DNA of 64,000 nt, from the NCBI GenBank assembly GCA_003576915.1, contig QEVF01000018.1, positions 1 to 64,000 of the forward strand, in the 5' to 3' direction. This stretch comes from Planctomycetota bacterium. GTDB taxonomy: Bacteria > Planctomycetota > UBA8742 > UBA2392. The translations under genes and the position numbers were made by a program. Under the pieces are notes generated by a model, which made no database searches, was not told where the DNA came from, and saw nothing but the letters and a program-made list of their open reading frames with translations. Within the stretch, counting starts at the first letter, position 1. Every line of letters starts with the position of its first letter. Below, in pieces: positions 51,055 through 61,539 of this stretch.

Positions 51055-52235
51055 GGGGTGGAAATCGCGACGCCATCGGTTACGGCATCGCCGGGATGGA
51101 CAATCACATTCTGGCCCTCGGCGGCGCCTTCAACGATCTCGGCTTCGAGGCCGTTGCGCCGGCCCACTACCACTTCGCGGCGCACGGCCCTGCTCTGTTC
51201 AACGACGAACAGGGCAAAGCCGTCTCCGGAGCGGAACAGCGCGCTGCCGGGCACCTTGAGAACGTTGTCGCGGCGCCACACCTGAGTGCGCGTCTCCACG
51301 CGATAGCCGTCTCCCAGGGCGGCAAAGCGGGCGCGGGGTTCATTGAAGTCAACGATCACGTTCACGCGCTGCTCCTCGACGCCAAGGGCCGAAATCTTGG
51401 TAAAGCCCGAAGGCTCCACCACTCGGACTTTGCCGCTCAGCATCCCCTCTCCGCCCCAGTGAACGATCTCCACCGGCGAGAGGGGACCGATGCGCACGGC
51501 ATCGGTCGAAAGCATGTCGACCACCACTTCCAGGCGCTCCGGATCGCCCAGTTCCAGCAGGGGGGTGCCGGCCATGACGGCGCCCTCGCTCTCCTGCCAC
51601 AGGCGAAGCACTCTGCCCGTCACCGGCGAGCGGATGATCAGGCGCTCGCCGCCGGAAGCCTCCGCCACGCGCAGCAGCGCGACGCGGGCCTGCTGCACGT
51701 TGAAGTCAGCCCCCTGCAGGCCGAACTGGGCTGACTTCAGGTCTTCCTGCGCCGAGGTCAACCGCAACTCCGAGGCCCGCAGGACTTCCTCTGAGATATC
51801 GCCGGACTTTCGCAGGCCGCGATCCTGCTCGACTTTCCACTGGGCAAAGGCCAGCGCGGCCTGCGCCGCCGTCACCCGCGCCTGCGCCTGGCGCTGACCC
51901 GCCTCGGCCGCGCCCTGCGCGGCCTGAAGCTGCGCCCGCGCCCGGGTATCCAGCATGGGAGCGTCCTGGGCCCGAACTTCGGCCAGAACGTCGCCCGCGG
52001 TGACGCTGTCACCCGCTCGCAGCGCCATTCGCTGCACGAAGCAGGCCACAGGCGCGGCAACCGTGAAGCGATCCCTCACCCGCGTGCGGCCCTGGGCGTC
52101 AATGGTGACCCTGAGGCTGCCGCGCGCGACGCGGGCCGTCTCGACCCGCACGGCCTTGGGCATGAAGGCATAGGCCAGCGCCGCGAATACCAGCAGCGCC
52201 AGCAGCACCAGAACACCTCGACGCATCCATTTCAT
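51051..52235 (-). CDS. HlyD/MacA-type periplasmic adaptor (membrane fusion protein)
   Basis: The 394-residue product has an N-terminal membrane anchor (about 7-25). The lipoyl/barrel half (VDAQGRTRVRDRFTVAAPVA), the hairpin (about 90-200) and the return half (IRSPVTGRVLRLWQESEGAV) follow, then a beta-barrel. It links the FtsX-type permease to an outer-membrane channel, or acts alone. 9 bp downstream of the permease gene, ATGA overlap with mutY. Confidence 0.88.
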   Translation of the reverse strand: MKWMRRGVLVLLALLVFAALAYAFMPKAVRVETARVARGSLRVTIDAQGRTRVRDRFTVAAPVACFVQRMALRAGDSVTAGDVLAEVRAQDAPMLDTRARAQLQAAQGAAEAGQRQAQARVTAAQAALAFAQWKVEQDRGLRKSGDISEEVLRASELRLTSAQEDLKSAQFGLQGADFNVQQARVALLRVAEASGGERLIIRSPVTGRVLRLWQESEGAVMAGTPLLELGDPERLEVVVDMLSTDAVRIGPLSPVEIVHWGGEGMLSGKVRVVEPSGFTKISALGVEEQRVNVIVDFNEPRARFAALGDGYRVETRTQVWRRDNVLKVPGSALFRSGDGFALFVVEQSRAVRREVVVGRRNGLEAEIVEGAAEGQNVIVHPGDAVTDGVAISTP

Positions 52236-52244
52236 GGCGACAAC

Positions 52245-54614
52245 CTACTCGCGGGTCTTGAGAACTTCCACAAGGTCCAGGTGGTCCAGACGGCGCCTCA
52301 CGACCAGCGCCGAAACCGTGGCCGCGCCGAGCACGACCACGGCAGCCCAGCCGTAGGTGCGGGGGGCGATCACCAGCGGAAAGCGCATCAGCTCAAGATC
52401 GAGCATGTGCTCGATCAGCGCCCAGGCCAGGCCAAAGCCCAGCAGGCAACCCAGGGGTATGGCGGCCAGGGTGACGATGGCCAGTTCGCCAAGCAATATG
52501 AAGGAGATTTCGCCCCGCGTCAAACCCAGCACGCGAAGGCTGGCCAGCTCGCGCGAGCGCTCGGAAAGCGAGATGCGCGCGTTGTTGTAGACCACGCCAA
52601 AGGCGATCACCGTGGCAAACATGATGTTGATGATCGTGGTGATCATCAGGCTCTTGGCCAGAGTTTCCGTGAAGCCCTTGAGCGCGGCCTGCTTGACGTT
52701 GACAGCAGCCACACCCGGCGTTGCCTTCAGGCGCTCGTAAAGGTCCTTGTGGCCGGCCGGGTCGCAGGTCAGGAACACGCCCGAGATCGTCTGGCCCTCG
52801 CGCATGAGGTCATTGAGTGCCCCGATTTCCATGTAGGCGCTCATGCCCAGGAAATCATCGACCAGCGCGCTGACCGGAATCTCCCGCGTCGGCCTCGACC
52901 CCTCCTTGATTTCGACCTGCAGGCGCTGCCCCACGGAGACGCCCAGAACTTCGCCCAGCTTGCGCGAAAGGGCCAGCCCCTGTTCAGGGATCACGATGCG
53001 CGCCAGCTTTGCGTCCAGCACGCGGTTGAGGCTGCTGTCGTTGCTTACGCCCATGATCGCAAGGCGCCGCGAACGATGCTCGAAGCGCAACGTGGCCGGC
53101 ACCGCGCGAAAGGCTTCGGCGTGCAGCACCCCCGGCATCGACTTGACTTCGTGCAGCGCCGACAGCGAGCGCGGCTGGTTGAAGGTCAACGTCATGTCCT
53201 CGCGCTGCATGCGGTTGAACTGCACGTCGATGACGTAATCGATGGTGTCCAGAAAGAAGAAGCCCACCACAAACACGGCCACGCCCATGGCGATGCCCAG
53301 CACGGAAAGGAAGGTCTTGGCCGGGCGCCGCTCGAACTGGCGCAGGATCATGCGCATGGGTTGCGAGAAAAGCCGCTGCAGGCCCAGGCGTTCGAACAGC
53401 ATGGGGCGGTAGCGGCCGGGCGAAGGCGGGCGCATGGCCTCGGCGGGGGGCAGGCTTACCGCGGCAAGCACGGCACCCATGGAACCCAGCATCGATGCGC
53501 CCCCGGTGATGGCCGCGGCCTGAAGCACAATCACGGGATCGAGGGTGAAGCGCAGAAAGGGGAAACGATAGAACTCCGTGTAAATCACGACCATCTGAGT
53601 GCCGAGCCACGCCCCCGCCGCGGCGCCCAGCGCCGTGCCCAGGGCCACGATCACGAGCACGAGCTTCATGTAGTGCCACCCGACGCCCAGGTTCGAGTAG
53701 CCAAAGGCCTTGAGCGCGGCAATCTGCTCGCGCTGCACGGAAATCTGGCGTGTGAGCACGACATTCAGCAGGAAAGCGGCCACCCCCAGAAACACGAGGG
53801 GCATGGCAATGCCGATGTTGCGCAACTGGGCCAGCTCGTTGCTGAGGTACCAGTGGGAGACCTGATCTTTGCGCTCAAATGCACCGACGCCGCCGTAGGG
53901 CTCCAGCAGGCGATCAAGCGCGGCCAACACTTCGGGGCCGTTGGCTCCCGGCTCCAGGTCCAGGCTGATTTCGTTGAAGGCCCCCTGCATGTCAAAGGCC
54001 GCGGCCAGTTCGTCTTCGTTCATCCAGAAGACGCCAAAGCGCTTGTCGTCGGGGATGAACTCGCCATCGCGGATGGAGTAGATGTACTCCGGCGAGAGCA
54101 CGACGCCCACGATGGTCAGGTCGCGCCGGCGCCCGTTGATCACGGCGGTGATGCGGTCGCCGAGCTCCATGCCGTGGGCCAGCACAAAACCCTCGCTGGC
54201 CAGCACGCCGTCAGGGTCGCCGGCCTCCAGCAGGCGCCCCTTGCGCAGATATACGTCATTGAGCAGCGGCACGCCTGAGCGCGGGCGGCTGACCAGGCGG
54301 CCCACGGCCGGCTCCAGCAACCCCGGCACGTCCAGGGTGACATTGGCGACCACCCGGGCCTCGGCGGCGGCCACGCCCTCGACGGCGCTGACGCGCTCAA
54401 GCAGTGAGCGGGGCGCGCGTTTGCAGTGGGCAAAGGCCTCGGCGAAGCGGTTCTGCGCGTAGTACTCGGACTGTGTCAGGGCCAGGGACTGCTGCGTGGC
54501 AAACTGCGACACGAAAAGCCCGACCCCGGCCGCCATGACCGCGGCAATCGCCAACGCCTGGCCCCGCATATGCCAGAGGTCGCGCAGCAGCTTGCGGTCA
54601 AGGGCGCTGATCAC
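52245..54614 (-). CDS. FtsX-family ABC transporter permease
   Basis: The 789-residue protein has two FtsX domains: about 250-390 ([20 protein letters not shown] and the following helices) and about 680-785 ([17 protein letters not shown], ending with [17 protein letters not shown]). Each follows a large periplasmic domain, the MacB-type layout of a lipoprotein-release or efflux permease. It overlaps the ABC ATPase stop by 4 bp and probably forms a dimer with that ATPase and the HlyD-like adaptor. Confidence 0.9.
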   Translation of the reverse strand: MISALDRKLLRDLWHMRGQALAIAAVMAAGVGLFVSQFATQQSLALTQSEYYAQNRFAEAFAHCKRAPRSLLERVSAVEGVAAAEARVVANVTLDVPGLLEPAVGRLVSRPRSGVPLLNDVYLRKGRLLEAGDPDGVLASEGFVLAHGMELGDRITAVINGRRRDLTIVGVVLSPEYIYSIRDGEFIPDDKRFGVFWMNEDELAAAFDMQGAFNEISLDLEPGANGPEVLAALDRLLEPYGGVGAFERKDQVSHWYLSNELAQLRNIGIAMPLVFLGVAAFLLNVVLTRQISVQREQIAALKAFGYSNLGVGWHYMKLVLVIVALGTALGAAAGAWLGTQMVVIYTEFYRFPFLRFTLDPVIVLQAAAITGGASMLGSMGAVLAAVSLPPAEAMRPPSPGRYRPMLFERLGLQRLFSQPMRMILRQFERRPAKTFLSVLGIAMGVAVFVVGFFFLDTIDYVIDVQFNRMQREDMTLTFNQPRSLSALHEVKSMPGVLHAEAFRAVPATLRFEHRSRRLAIMGVSNDSSLNRVLDAKLARIVIPEQGLALSRKLGEVLGVSVGQRLQVEIKEGSRPTREIPVSALVDDFLGMSAYMEIGALNDLMREGQTISGVFLTCDPAGHKDLYERLKATPGVAAVNVKQAALKGFTETLAKSLMITTIINIMFATVIAFGVVYNNARISLSERSRELASLRVLGLTRGEISFILLGELAIVTLAAIPLGCLLGFGLAWALIEHMLDLELMRFPLVIAPRTYGWAAVVVLGAATVSALVVRRRLDHLDLVEVLKTRE

Positions 54615-55330
54615 CAGTTCAGGTCCCGCGGGTGGAGTTTCGTGGTGTTGTGCTGCACGCCGGCTATGCGCCCATCATGGAGCGAAATCACGCGATCGGC
54701 CATGGCGGCAATGGCCGAGTTGTGGGTAATCACCGCCGTGGTGGTTCCGAGCTCGCGGTTCACGCTTTCGATGGCCTCCAGCACCAGCTTGCCCGTGGAG
54801 ATGTCCAGCGCGCCCGTCGGTTCGTCGCAGAGCAGCACGTCGGGCTGCTTGGCCACGGCCCTGGCGATGGCGACGCGCTGCTGCTCTCCGCCGGACAACT
54901 GGCTGGGAAAGTGGTCCATCCGCTCTCCCAGCTTGACGAGGCGCAGAGCATCCTCCGGCTTCATGGGGTTTTGAGCGATCTCCGTGACCAGGGCGACGTT
55001 TTCGCGCGCCGTAAGGCTTGGAATCAGATTGTAGAACTGGAACACGAAGCCCACGTGGTCGCGCCGGTAGCTGGTCAGTTCGCGCTCCGTGGCCTGGGTC
55101 AGGTTGTGCTCCCGGAATGTGACGCTGCCCGCCGAGGGGATGTCCAGGCCGCCCAGGATGTTCAGCAGCGTCGATTTGCCGCTGCCGGAGGGGCCCAGCA
55201 GCACCACAAATTCGCCCTCGTACAACTCCAGGTCCACGCCGCGCAGGGCATGGACCTCCACTTCACCCATGCGATAGACCTTGGTGATGCCGCGCGCCAA
55301 AAATACTGCCGTGGAAGTGGGGGTGTGCAT
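54611..55330 (-). CDS. ABC transporter ATP-binding protein (LolD/MacB type)
   Basis: The 239-residue ATPase has Walker [10 protein letters not shown], the Q-loop FQFYNL, signature [14 protein letters not shown] and Walker [12 protein letters not shown], with the H-loop ITHNS. It is of the LolD/MacB subgroup. The ATG at 55330 is chosen: an upstream in-frame ATG at 55378 would overlap the SDR gene by 32 bp. It is 16 bp downstream of the SDR gene and overlaps the permease start by 4 bp. Confidence 0.93.
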   Translation of the reverse strand: MHTPTSTAVFLARGITKVYRMGEVEVHALRGVDLELYEGEFVVLLGPSGSGKSTLLNILGGLDIPSAGSVTFREHNLTQATERELTSYRRDHVGFVFQFYNLIPSLTARENVALVTEIAQNPMKPEDALRLVKLGERMDHFPSQLSGGEQQRVAIARAVAKQPDVLLCDEPTGALDISTGKLVLEAIESVNRELGTTTAVITHNSAIAAMADRVISLHDGRIAGVQHNTTKLHPRDLNW

Positions 55331-55346
55331 GGGCGAACTCGCGTCG

Positions 55347-56195
55347 CTACTCCTGCCTGAGGCGTTCACGGATGGCATCGGCGTTGACCTGGTCTACATT
55401 CCACTGCACCCGCCCCTCCATGCCCCCCGCCACGGTAAGCACCTCCCCCGACACATGCCTCGCCGAAACATGGGAACTGAGCACGACTACGGCACGCGCA
55501 ATATCCTTTGCGCGCGCCAGTTGCTTGAGGGGCATGGTCCTCACGACGCGCTCGATGGTGCCGGGCTGATTCAGGGCCTCGCGCGCCATGTGGGTCACGG
55601 TCCAGCCCGGCTCGACCATGTTCACACGGGCATACGGATCAATGTGCACGATCTCGTTCTTCAGCGTGCTGACCATGCCGCGCAGCGCGGCTTTGCTCAG
55701 GGCGTAGTCCACGTGGCCGCGCTCGCCAAAGCGGCCCGCCGTGCTGCCGATGAAGGTCAGGCAGGCTCCGTGGCCGTCGGGGCGCGGACCGCAGCGGGCC
55801 AGGGCTTGCATGAAGGCCCGCGCCGTCCAGATGGAGCCGTAGAGATTGACGTCGATGGTCTGGCGCAGCCGGCCTTCGTCGATTTCATCCAGGCGCTGGT
55901 CTTCCTGCGGCCACTTCCCGGCGTTGGCCACGCACACATCAACGCGTCCAAAGCGCGCCACGGCCTGCGCCAGGGCAGCCTCCATCTCCCCGGGCTGCGT
56001 CGTGTCAGCCTTGAGGGCCATGGCGCGCGAAGCCCAGGGTTGCCCGGCGAGCCAGGCTTGCAGCTCGGCAAACTTGCCGTGGCCCGTCAGGGCGAGGCTG
56101 GCGCCCTCTTGGGCGAACTCTTCAGCCAGCGCGCGGCCGATGCCGCCGGAGGCCCCGGTGATGAAAACGGTCTTGTCGGTCAGTTGGAGGTCCAT
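55347..56195 (-). CDS. Short-chain dehydrogenase/reductase
   Basis: The 282-residue classical SDR has the cofactor motif [10 protein letters not shown], the NAG-type motif VANAGKW, the catalytic Ser (FIGST) and YALSK (YxxxK). It ends with a dimer helix and VAGGMEGR. Substrate unknown. First gene of the SDR-ABC-FtsX-HlyD-mutY operon; it is not obviously related to efflux. Confidence 0.9.
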   Translation of the reverse strand: MDLQLTDKTVFITGASGGIGRALAEEFAQEGASLALTGHGKFAELQAWLAGQPWASRAMALKADTTQPGEMEAALAQAVARFGRVDVCVANAGKWPQEDQRLDEIDEGRLRQTIDVNLYGSIWTARAFMQALARCGPRPDGHGACLTFIGSTAGRFGERGHVDYALSKAALRGMVSTLKNEIVHIDPYARVNMVEPGWTVTHMAREALNQPGTIERVVRTMPLKQLARAKDIARAVVVLSSHVSARHVSGEVLTVAGGMEGRVQWNVDQVNADAIRERLRQE

Positions 56196-56277
56196 GGGCG
56201 GATTATGCGTCGGAAATCCCGCGAGCGAAACAACAGCCCCGAAGGAAGTCGCGGGCCCCGCACTCCGGCAAAACGCA

Positions 56278-56302
56278 TCGCGGCGCCCCTGGGGCGCCGC
56301 GA
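56278..56302 (-). terminator. GC-rich hairpin terminator
   Basis: TCGCGGCGCCCC (56278-56289) and GGGGCGCCGCGA (56291-56302) form a perfect 12-bp inverted repeat, about 30 bp past the stop of the vWA lipoprotein gene. No U-tract. Confidence 0.6.
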
Positions 56303-56333
56303 GCTGAAACCTGCCAAGTGACTTACAGCCGCG

Positions 56334-57977
56334 CTAATTGCCGCCGGCAGCACTCTTGCCCTCGGCGCTCTTGAGGCTTTCGGCCTTGCGGGCGAGGTTG
56401 AGCAACTCCAGCAGGTCGCCGTCATCGCTCTCGATGGCCAGCTTCTTGAGGTCGGCGATCACCGCCTCGTAGGTGCCGGTCTTCGCCCAGTAGCTCTTGC
56501 GCAGCAACTCGGCGAACTCGGCCACACTGGCCGCCAGTCTCATGTTGGCGGGAGCCTTGGCCCAGTCGCTGTGAATGCTGCCCGTGGACAGCTCGTGGGC
56601 GATCTCGCTGAACTCATCGCGTTCGTCGTGCTTGTAGCGCACGGTGGTGGTGGCCACAGGACCCTGGCGCCCCTCATGCAGCTTGAGTTCGAAGAGGCAG
56701 GTCACACTGTGGCCCGCGCCCACTTCGCCGCCGTCCACGGCATCGTTGCGGAAGTCGTGGTCGGCCACGTCGCGATTTTCGTATCCGATCAGGCGGTAGC
56801 TCTTGACCACCTCCGGGTTGAACTCGACCTGCACCTTCACATCGCGCGCAATCACCTGCAGCGTGCCCGTGAGGTTCTCCACGAACACCCGCTTGGCCTC
56901 GGTGATGTTGTCCACGTAGGCATAGTGGCCGTCGCCCCTGTCTCCCAGCTGCTCCATCAGCGTGTCGTTGTAGTTGCTCATGCCAAAACCGACGGCCGTG
57001 AGCGTGATGCCCTTGCGGCGCTTTTCCTCAATCTGCTTGAGAATGGCCTCAGGCCCGGTGTTCCCCACGTTCGCCACGCCGTCGGAGCAGAGCACCACGC
57101 GGTTGATGCAGCGCGCGTTGAAGTTCCGCTCCGCCATTTCATAGGCGATGCGGATGCCTTCTTCGGCGTTGGTGCTGCCCTCGCTCTTGAGTTCGCGCAG
57201 CGCCGTCAGAATCTCCTCTCTGCGGCCGGCGTCGCGATGGCTCATGTATTCGTAGCCGCGCGAGCCGTAAACGGCGATGCCGACGCGGTCGCCCTCCTGC
57301 AGTTGATCGACGAGAAGCGCCAGGGCTTTCTTCACCAGGCCCAGGCGGTTTTCCATGTTCATGGAGCCCGAGATGTCCACGCAGAAGGTCAGGATGGCCG
57401 GCTTGCGGCTGCGCGTGTCAATCTCGCGGCCCTTGAGACCCACGCGCAGGAGGTGGCAGTTCTTCAGATCCTGGCCGTAGCGTGAAGGCGCGCAGTCCAT
57501 CACGATGTTGAAGGGGCCGTTCTTGGGCGCCTCGTAGCCGTACTTGAAGTAATTGACGAATTCCTCGCTGCGCGCGGCTTCGGGCGGGGGCAGGTTGCCG
57601 CGGTTGAGGTAGTCGCGGCACACCGTGTATGAGCCCGTGTCGACGTCCACGGCAAAGGTGGAGAGCCGGTCGTCTTCGGTATCCACGAAGGGGTTGACGC
57701 CGTGTTCCTTGAAGAACATGTCGTAGGGCTGGCCGTCGGTGGGCCGGCGCACGCCCTCGGGGTCGGTGGAAGGCTCGCCGTCGCGGTACCTCAAGTCCGA
57801 GGGCGCCAGACTCCGAGCGGCTTCCTGGCGCGTGACAGCCTTGCTGCCGTCAGCGCCCGCCGCCCCCGCGCTGTTTCCTGCCTTGGCCTCGTAGCTGGCC
57901 TTGCTGCCGCAGGCCGCCATGAACAAGGTTCCGCCGGCCAGTGCCAGCAGGGCCGCCATTGCCAGTGTGTTCTTCAT
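56334..57977 (-). CDS. vWA-domain lipoprotein (YfbK-like)
   Basis: The 547-residue product has a lipoprotein signal (lipobox FMAAC, Cys near 23). It carries the YfbK N-domain (DDRLSTFAVDVDTGSY), a von Willebrand A domain with MIDAS DISGSM (about 200-203) and a DUF3520-like C-domain (VQVEFNPEVVKSYRLIGYEN and FRNDAVDGGEVGAGHSVT). It is a paralogue of the next gene upstream and lies 44 bp after it. Role unknown; probably binds a partner via the metal site. Confidence 0.88.
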   Translation of the reverse strand: MKNTLAMAALLALAGGTLFMAACGSKASYEAKAGNSAGAAGADGSKAVTRQEAARSLAPSDLRYRDGEPSTDPEGVRRPTDGQPYDMFFKEHGVNPFVDTEDDRLSTFAVDVDTGSYTVCRDYLNRGNLPPPEAARSEEFVNYFKYGYEAPKNGPFNIVMDCAPSRYGQDLKNCHLLRVGLKGREIDTRSRKPAILTFCVDISGSMNMENRLGLVKKALALLVDQLQEGDRVGIAVYGSRGYEYMSHRDAGRREEILTALRELKSEGSTNAEEGIRIAYEMAERNFNARCINRVVLCSDGVANVGNTGPEAILKQIEEKRRKGITLTAVGFGMSNYNDTLMEQLGDRGDGHYAYVDNITEAKRVFVENLTGTLQVIARDVKVQVEFNPEVVKSYRLIGYENRDVADHDFRNDAVDGGEVGAGHSVTCLFELKLHEGRQGPVATTTVRYKHDERDEFSEIAHELSTGSIHSDWAKAPANMRLAASVAEFAELLRKSYWAKTGTYEAVIADLKKLAIESDDGDLLELLNLARKAESLKSAEGKSAAGGN

Positions 57978-58021
57978 CGCTTTCTCCCCAATTGTGGCGC
58001 GCCCCCTTGGCCTGCGGCGCG

Positions 58022-59878
58022 CTACTTCAGTTCTCCGGCCTTCTTCACAAGTTCAATCAGCTCGCGCACCTGTTCATCGCTCCGGTTCAACTTCTGGAGG
58101 TCTTCGAGCACGGCATGGAGGCTCGCGCCCCTGGCCCAGAAGCTGCCGCGCAGAATCTCGGCAAACTCGGCCACGTTGGCGGCCAGGCGCAGGTCCTGCG
58201 ATGCCAGCTCCCAGGAGGGGGCAAGCTGGCCGGTGAAAGCCGCGCCGCTGACTTCGCGGAACTCCTCGCGCTCGTCGTGGCGGTAGCGAACGGTGACATT
58301 GGCGATGCGCCCGGAGACGCCATCGGCCAGCTTGATTTCATAGAGCGCCGTCACGCTGTGACCCGCACCCACTTCGCCGCCGTCCACGGCGTCATTGCGG
58401 AAGTCCTTGTCGCTGACATCGCGGTTTTCGTACCCGATGAGGCGCCAGGACCGGACCACGGCGGGGTCGAACTCGAGTTGCATCTTCACGTCGCGGGCCA
58501 CCACCTGAAGCGTGGCGTTGAGATTGCTGACGAACACGCTGCGGGCCTCCTGCAGCGAATCGACATAGGCGTAATGGCCATCGCCGCGGTCCCCCAGTTG
58601 TTCGAGCAGGTGGTCGTTGTAGTCCCCCATGCCAAAGCCCACGGAACTCAGGGTGATGCCCTTGCGGCGCTGCTCGGCTACGGTTTCGAGCAGGGCCTTG
58701 GGACCTATGGCCCCCACGTTGGCCGCGCCGTCGCTGCACAGAATGACACGATTGATGCGCCCCGCGACAAACTCGCGCCCGGCCATTTCATAGCCGATCT
58801 TCAAGCCCTCTTCGATATTGGTCGCGCCCCCGGTCTTCAGGCCGCTGATGGCTTCGAGGATTTCGGCCCGGGCCGAGACATCACGATGCGAGAGGTACTC
58901 CATGCCCCGGCTGCCGAAGAGGGCAATTCCGACGCGGTCACCTTCACGCAGTTCGTCGAGCAACAGGGCCAGACTCTTCTTCACCAGCTCAAGGCGCGTC
59001 TCGCCCTCCATGGAGCCGCTGACGTCGATCACGAAGGTCAGCGTGGCCGGCTTGCGCTCCGAAGGCGCAATCTCGCGGGCCTTGATGCCCACGCGCAGCA
59101 GGTAGCAATTCTTGAGGTTCTGGCCGTAGCGGGAGGGAGCGCCGTCAAGGGTGAGAGAGAAGGGGGCATCGTCGAAGTACTGGGGGTAATCGTACTTGAA
59201 GTAGTTGACGAACTCCTCGGCCCTCACGGCCTCTTCAGGCGGCAGCTTGCCCTCCTGAAGCCAGGAGCGGGCCTTGCTGTAGGAGCCCGTGTCCACATCC
59301 AGGGCAAAGGTGGACAGCCGGTCGTCCTCGGTGTCGATGAAGGCATTGGTGCCGTGGTTCTTGTATTGCTCGCCTCTGGGCAATTCCGGGGAAGACTCCA
59401 CGCCCCGAAGTCCCATTTTCACTCTGCCGACGGGCCGGTCATGGGGAGGTTGCTGGCCGGGCTCGGACTTGCCCGGCAACCCGGCAGACGGCGTGTTGTC
59501 TGCAACGCCCCCAGAGCCGTTGTCAAATTGGCCGCCCGCATTGTCCTCTGGACCCTTGCGGACATCCCCCAGATCTGCGCCGGCCTGCCTCGCCATCTGC
59601 GCGTCACTGTCTTCGTCGGGGTTGGAAACCACGGCAGCCTGCCAGAACACCAGGGCGCCAAGGGCCACGCTTGCCGCGGCGGCCAGCGACCAGCGCAGCC
59701 AGGGTCGCCGCAAGGGAATGGGCGCTTGGTCTGCGCCGGCCGCTGCCTTCGGCTGGGGCGACGCCTGTGTCGCCCCTGCACCGGCCCTGGCCAGTGTCGC
59801 CGCGATCAGATCAGGGGGTGTCTGACCGCCAATCACCTCGCGCAGCGCGGCATCAAGAATGTGGGGTTCGTCCTGCAT
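58022..59878 (-). CDS. vWA-domain protein with anti-sigma-like N-terminus
   Basis: The 618-residue product starts with a cytoplasmic stretch (1-60, MQDEPHILDAALREVIGG) and one membrane segment (about 63-85). It then has the same order as its neighbour: YfbK N-domain (DDRLSTFALDVDTGSY), vWA MIDAS DVSGSM (about 275) and DUF3520-like C-domain. N-terminal segments like this after an ECF sigma-factor gene often act as anti-sigma domains; here there is no zinc motif. About 108 bp downstream of the sigma gene, same strand. Confidence 0.85.
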   Translation of the reverse strand: MQDEPHILDAALREVIGGQTPPDLIAATLARAGAGATQASPQPKAAAGADQAPIPLRRPWLRWSLAAAASVALGALVFWQAAVVSNPDEDSDAQMARQAGADLGDVRKGPEDNAGGQFDNGSGGVADNTPSAGLPGKSEPGQQPPHDRPVGRVKMGLRGVESSPELPRGEQYKNHGTNAFIDTEDDRLSTFALDVDTGSYSKARSWLQEGKLPPEEAVRAEEFVNYFKYDYPQYFDDAPFSLTLDGAPSRYGQNLKNCYLLRVGIKAREIAPSERKPATLTFVIDVSGSMEGETRLELVKKSLALLLDELREGDRVGIALFGSRGMEYLSHRDVSARAEILEAISGLKTGGATNIEEGLKIGYEMAGREFVAGRINRVILCSDGAANVGAIGPKALLETVAEQRRKGITLSSVGFGMGDYNDHLLEQLGDRGDGHYAYVDSLQEARSVFVSNLNATLQVVARDVKMQLEFDPAVVRSWRLIGYENRDVSDKDFRNDAVDGGEVGAGHSVTALYEIKLADGVSGRIANVTVRYRHDEREEFREVSGAAFTGQLAPSWELASQDLRLAANVAEFAEILRGSFWARGASLHAVLEDLQKLNRSDEQVRELIELVKKAGELK

Positions 59879-59986
59879 TTCCGTGTCCAGCTAGAGGCTT
59901 CCCTTGCACTTTTGCGGGGCAGGCGTCTTGCCTGCGGGCCCTTGGGCTTATGGCCCGCTTGCCTGCAGCCAGGATGGCCGCGCCAC

Positions 59987-60502
59987 CTACTTCAGCTTCC
60001 GTTCGATGCACTCTTTGAGCAGTTCTCTTGTTCTCCTCAGAAGCGACTTCAGGCCGTCATCCGTCATGCCCAGCTCGCGGGCGACGGCTTCCCTTGACTT
60101 CTCCGTACCATAGAAACCATCCAGGGCCCGGCGCGGTCTTTCGTCCAGCTTGTCGAGGCAGCGGCGCAGAGCCTCGGTCATAGCCTCGCCGCCGTCCTGG
60201 GCGAGCTGAACCCACTCGCGCTCCAACCGCTCCAGTTCCTCGACGTTGACCACCTTGCCCGCGTTCCGGCGCGACTTGAGGAAGGCGTTGCGCGCCACTG
60301 TGCGCAGGTAGGCCCGGGTACTCTTCTCGTCGCGCTGCTCAAAGCCGGTGCGATAGGCCGCGAGGAAAGTCTCCTGGGTCAGGTCGTCCGCCAGAGACGC
60401 GTCACAGCCCAGCACCCTCAAGTAGCGCCAGACTCCCGCCTGGTGAGCCTGCATGAGTGCCGCCAGATCGATTCGCGCTTCGTTCGTCACGCCCACCATC
60501 GT
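59987..60502 (-). CDS. ECF-type sigma factor
   Basis: A 171-residue sigma-70-family factor: region 2 (GVWRYLRVLGCDASLADDL, TQETFLAAY, then LRTVARNAFLKSRR) and region 4 (PRRALDGFYGTEKSREAVAR, SLLRRTREL). Start at 60502 (MVGVTNEAR); an upstream frame has no resemblance. It heads the operon with the two vWA genes, and the first has an anti-sigma-like N-terminus. It is divergent from the lipoprotein at 60706. Confidence 0.9.
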   Translation of the reverse strand, partial: TMVGVTNEARIDLAALMQAHQAGVWRYLRVLGCDASLADDLTQETFLAAYRTGFEQRDEKSTRAYLRTVARNAFLKSRRNAGKVVNVEELERLEREWVQLAQDGGEAMTEALRRCLDKLDERPRRALDGFYGTEKSREAVARELGMTDDGLKSLLRRTRELLKECIERKLK

Positions 60503-60705
60503 ACCTGAGAGTCCTGCCCGGCCCCCAAAGGGTGCAGAAAAAGGGAGAAACTTCGCGCAGGGTTCCCTGCCGCAAACCCGGCACCCCGGGCCATGGCCTT
60601 CAAACCCGCTTGAAATCAAGGTTCCAAGGGAGACAATGTCGGAAGCCGCGGCCCCCACGGCGCGTTAGAAGGAGAGCAGAGGTGTTCCTTTCAGGCAGGT
60701 GTGCC

Positions 60706-61458
60706 ATGAAGTCCGTCCGTTTCTCCTTGCTGCTTTTGCTGGTGCTGACCCAGGGCTTCTTCGTTGCCGGCTGCGCCCTGGCTCCCGCGGCCTCCGTGGA
60801 GAGCGCCCACAGTCGCGTCCAGCCGCTTTATTTCATTGATGTGATGCCGCAGCGGCCCCCGGTCTACTCTCTGGATGGCTTTGACGCGGGCTTGCTCTTC
60901 GTTGTTCACTCCCAGGAACCCCTGCCCCAGCGCCATCTGGTGCAGGAACTGACCCAGACCGTTACCTTTGAGTATGCCGATGGCCGCCGCACTTCGAACA
61001 CCTTCTCGCTCGTGGAGGCCTTCAGCCTGCGCTACGCCGGGCACTCGGCCCTGGGCCGCCGGTACGAACTCGAGCGCGGCCAGTTCGACCGCCACTTCCG
61101 CACGGGGCTGTCCGAACTGGGGCCCGAAGTGCTGGCCGTGCAGATTGAACGGCGCATGTACCTCTACCCGGCCAATGTCATCGGCGCGGACTTCACGGCC
61201 CGCGGCTTTGCCCAACTGGCCCACAACGAGGGCGGCGACGTCGTCACCACGGCGCCGGACACCTTCAACTCCCACTACCGGCGCAACCACGAAACGCGCG
61301 GCAAGCCCCGCGACAGCGACCGCGAGGGCGGCGTGGGCTACCGCATCAGCTACCGGCTGGAGCGGGCAGGCCAGGGGCGGGCGGCCTTCGTGCTCACGGG
61401 AGACGGCGGCCGTGGCCGCGTTTTCGAGCCCCAGCTCATGATCTTCCGCTCCCGGTAG
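60706..61458 (+). CDS. Predicted lipoprotein of unknown function
   Basis: A 250-residue product with a lipoprotein signal (SLLLLLVLTQGFFVAGC, lipobox VAGC, Cys about 23). The rest is a beta-rich soluble domain with VTFEYADGRRTSNTF and a C-terminal GRGRVFEPQL. It has no domain I recognise. ATG at 60706. A hairpin at 61481-61508 ends it. Confidence 0.7.
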   Translation: MKSVRFSLLLLLVLTQGFFVAGCALAPAASVESAHSRVQPLYFIDVMPQRPPVYSLDGFDAGLLFVVHSQEPLPQRHLVQELTQTVTFEYADGRRTSNTFSLVEAFSLRYAGHSALGRRYELERGQFDRHFRTGLSELGPEVLAVQIERRMYLYPANVIGADFTARGFAQLAHNEGGDVVTTAPDTFNSHYRRNHETRGKPRDSDREGGVGYRISYRLERAGQGRAAFVLTGDGGRGRVFEPQLMIFRSR

Positions 61459-61480
61459 CGGCGCGAAAGGGCGGCAATGC

Positions 61481-61508
61481 AAGAGGGGCGGCCAAGGCCG
61501 CCCCTCTT
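61481..61508. terminator. Bidirectional hairpin terminator
   Basis: AAGAGGGGCGGCC (61481-61493) and GGCCGCCCCTCTT (61496-61508) form a perfect 13-bp stem with an AA loop between the convergent genes ending at 61458 and 61540. Confidence 0.7.
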
Positions 61509-61539
61509 CCTTACGATGATCTTTCTGCCTCGCGGGCTG

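Noticed and set aside
52281..54278. 665-codon plus-strand frame opposite the FtsX permease
   Set aside because: His/Gln/Arg-rich shadow typical of antisense frames in GC-rich DNA.
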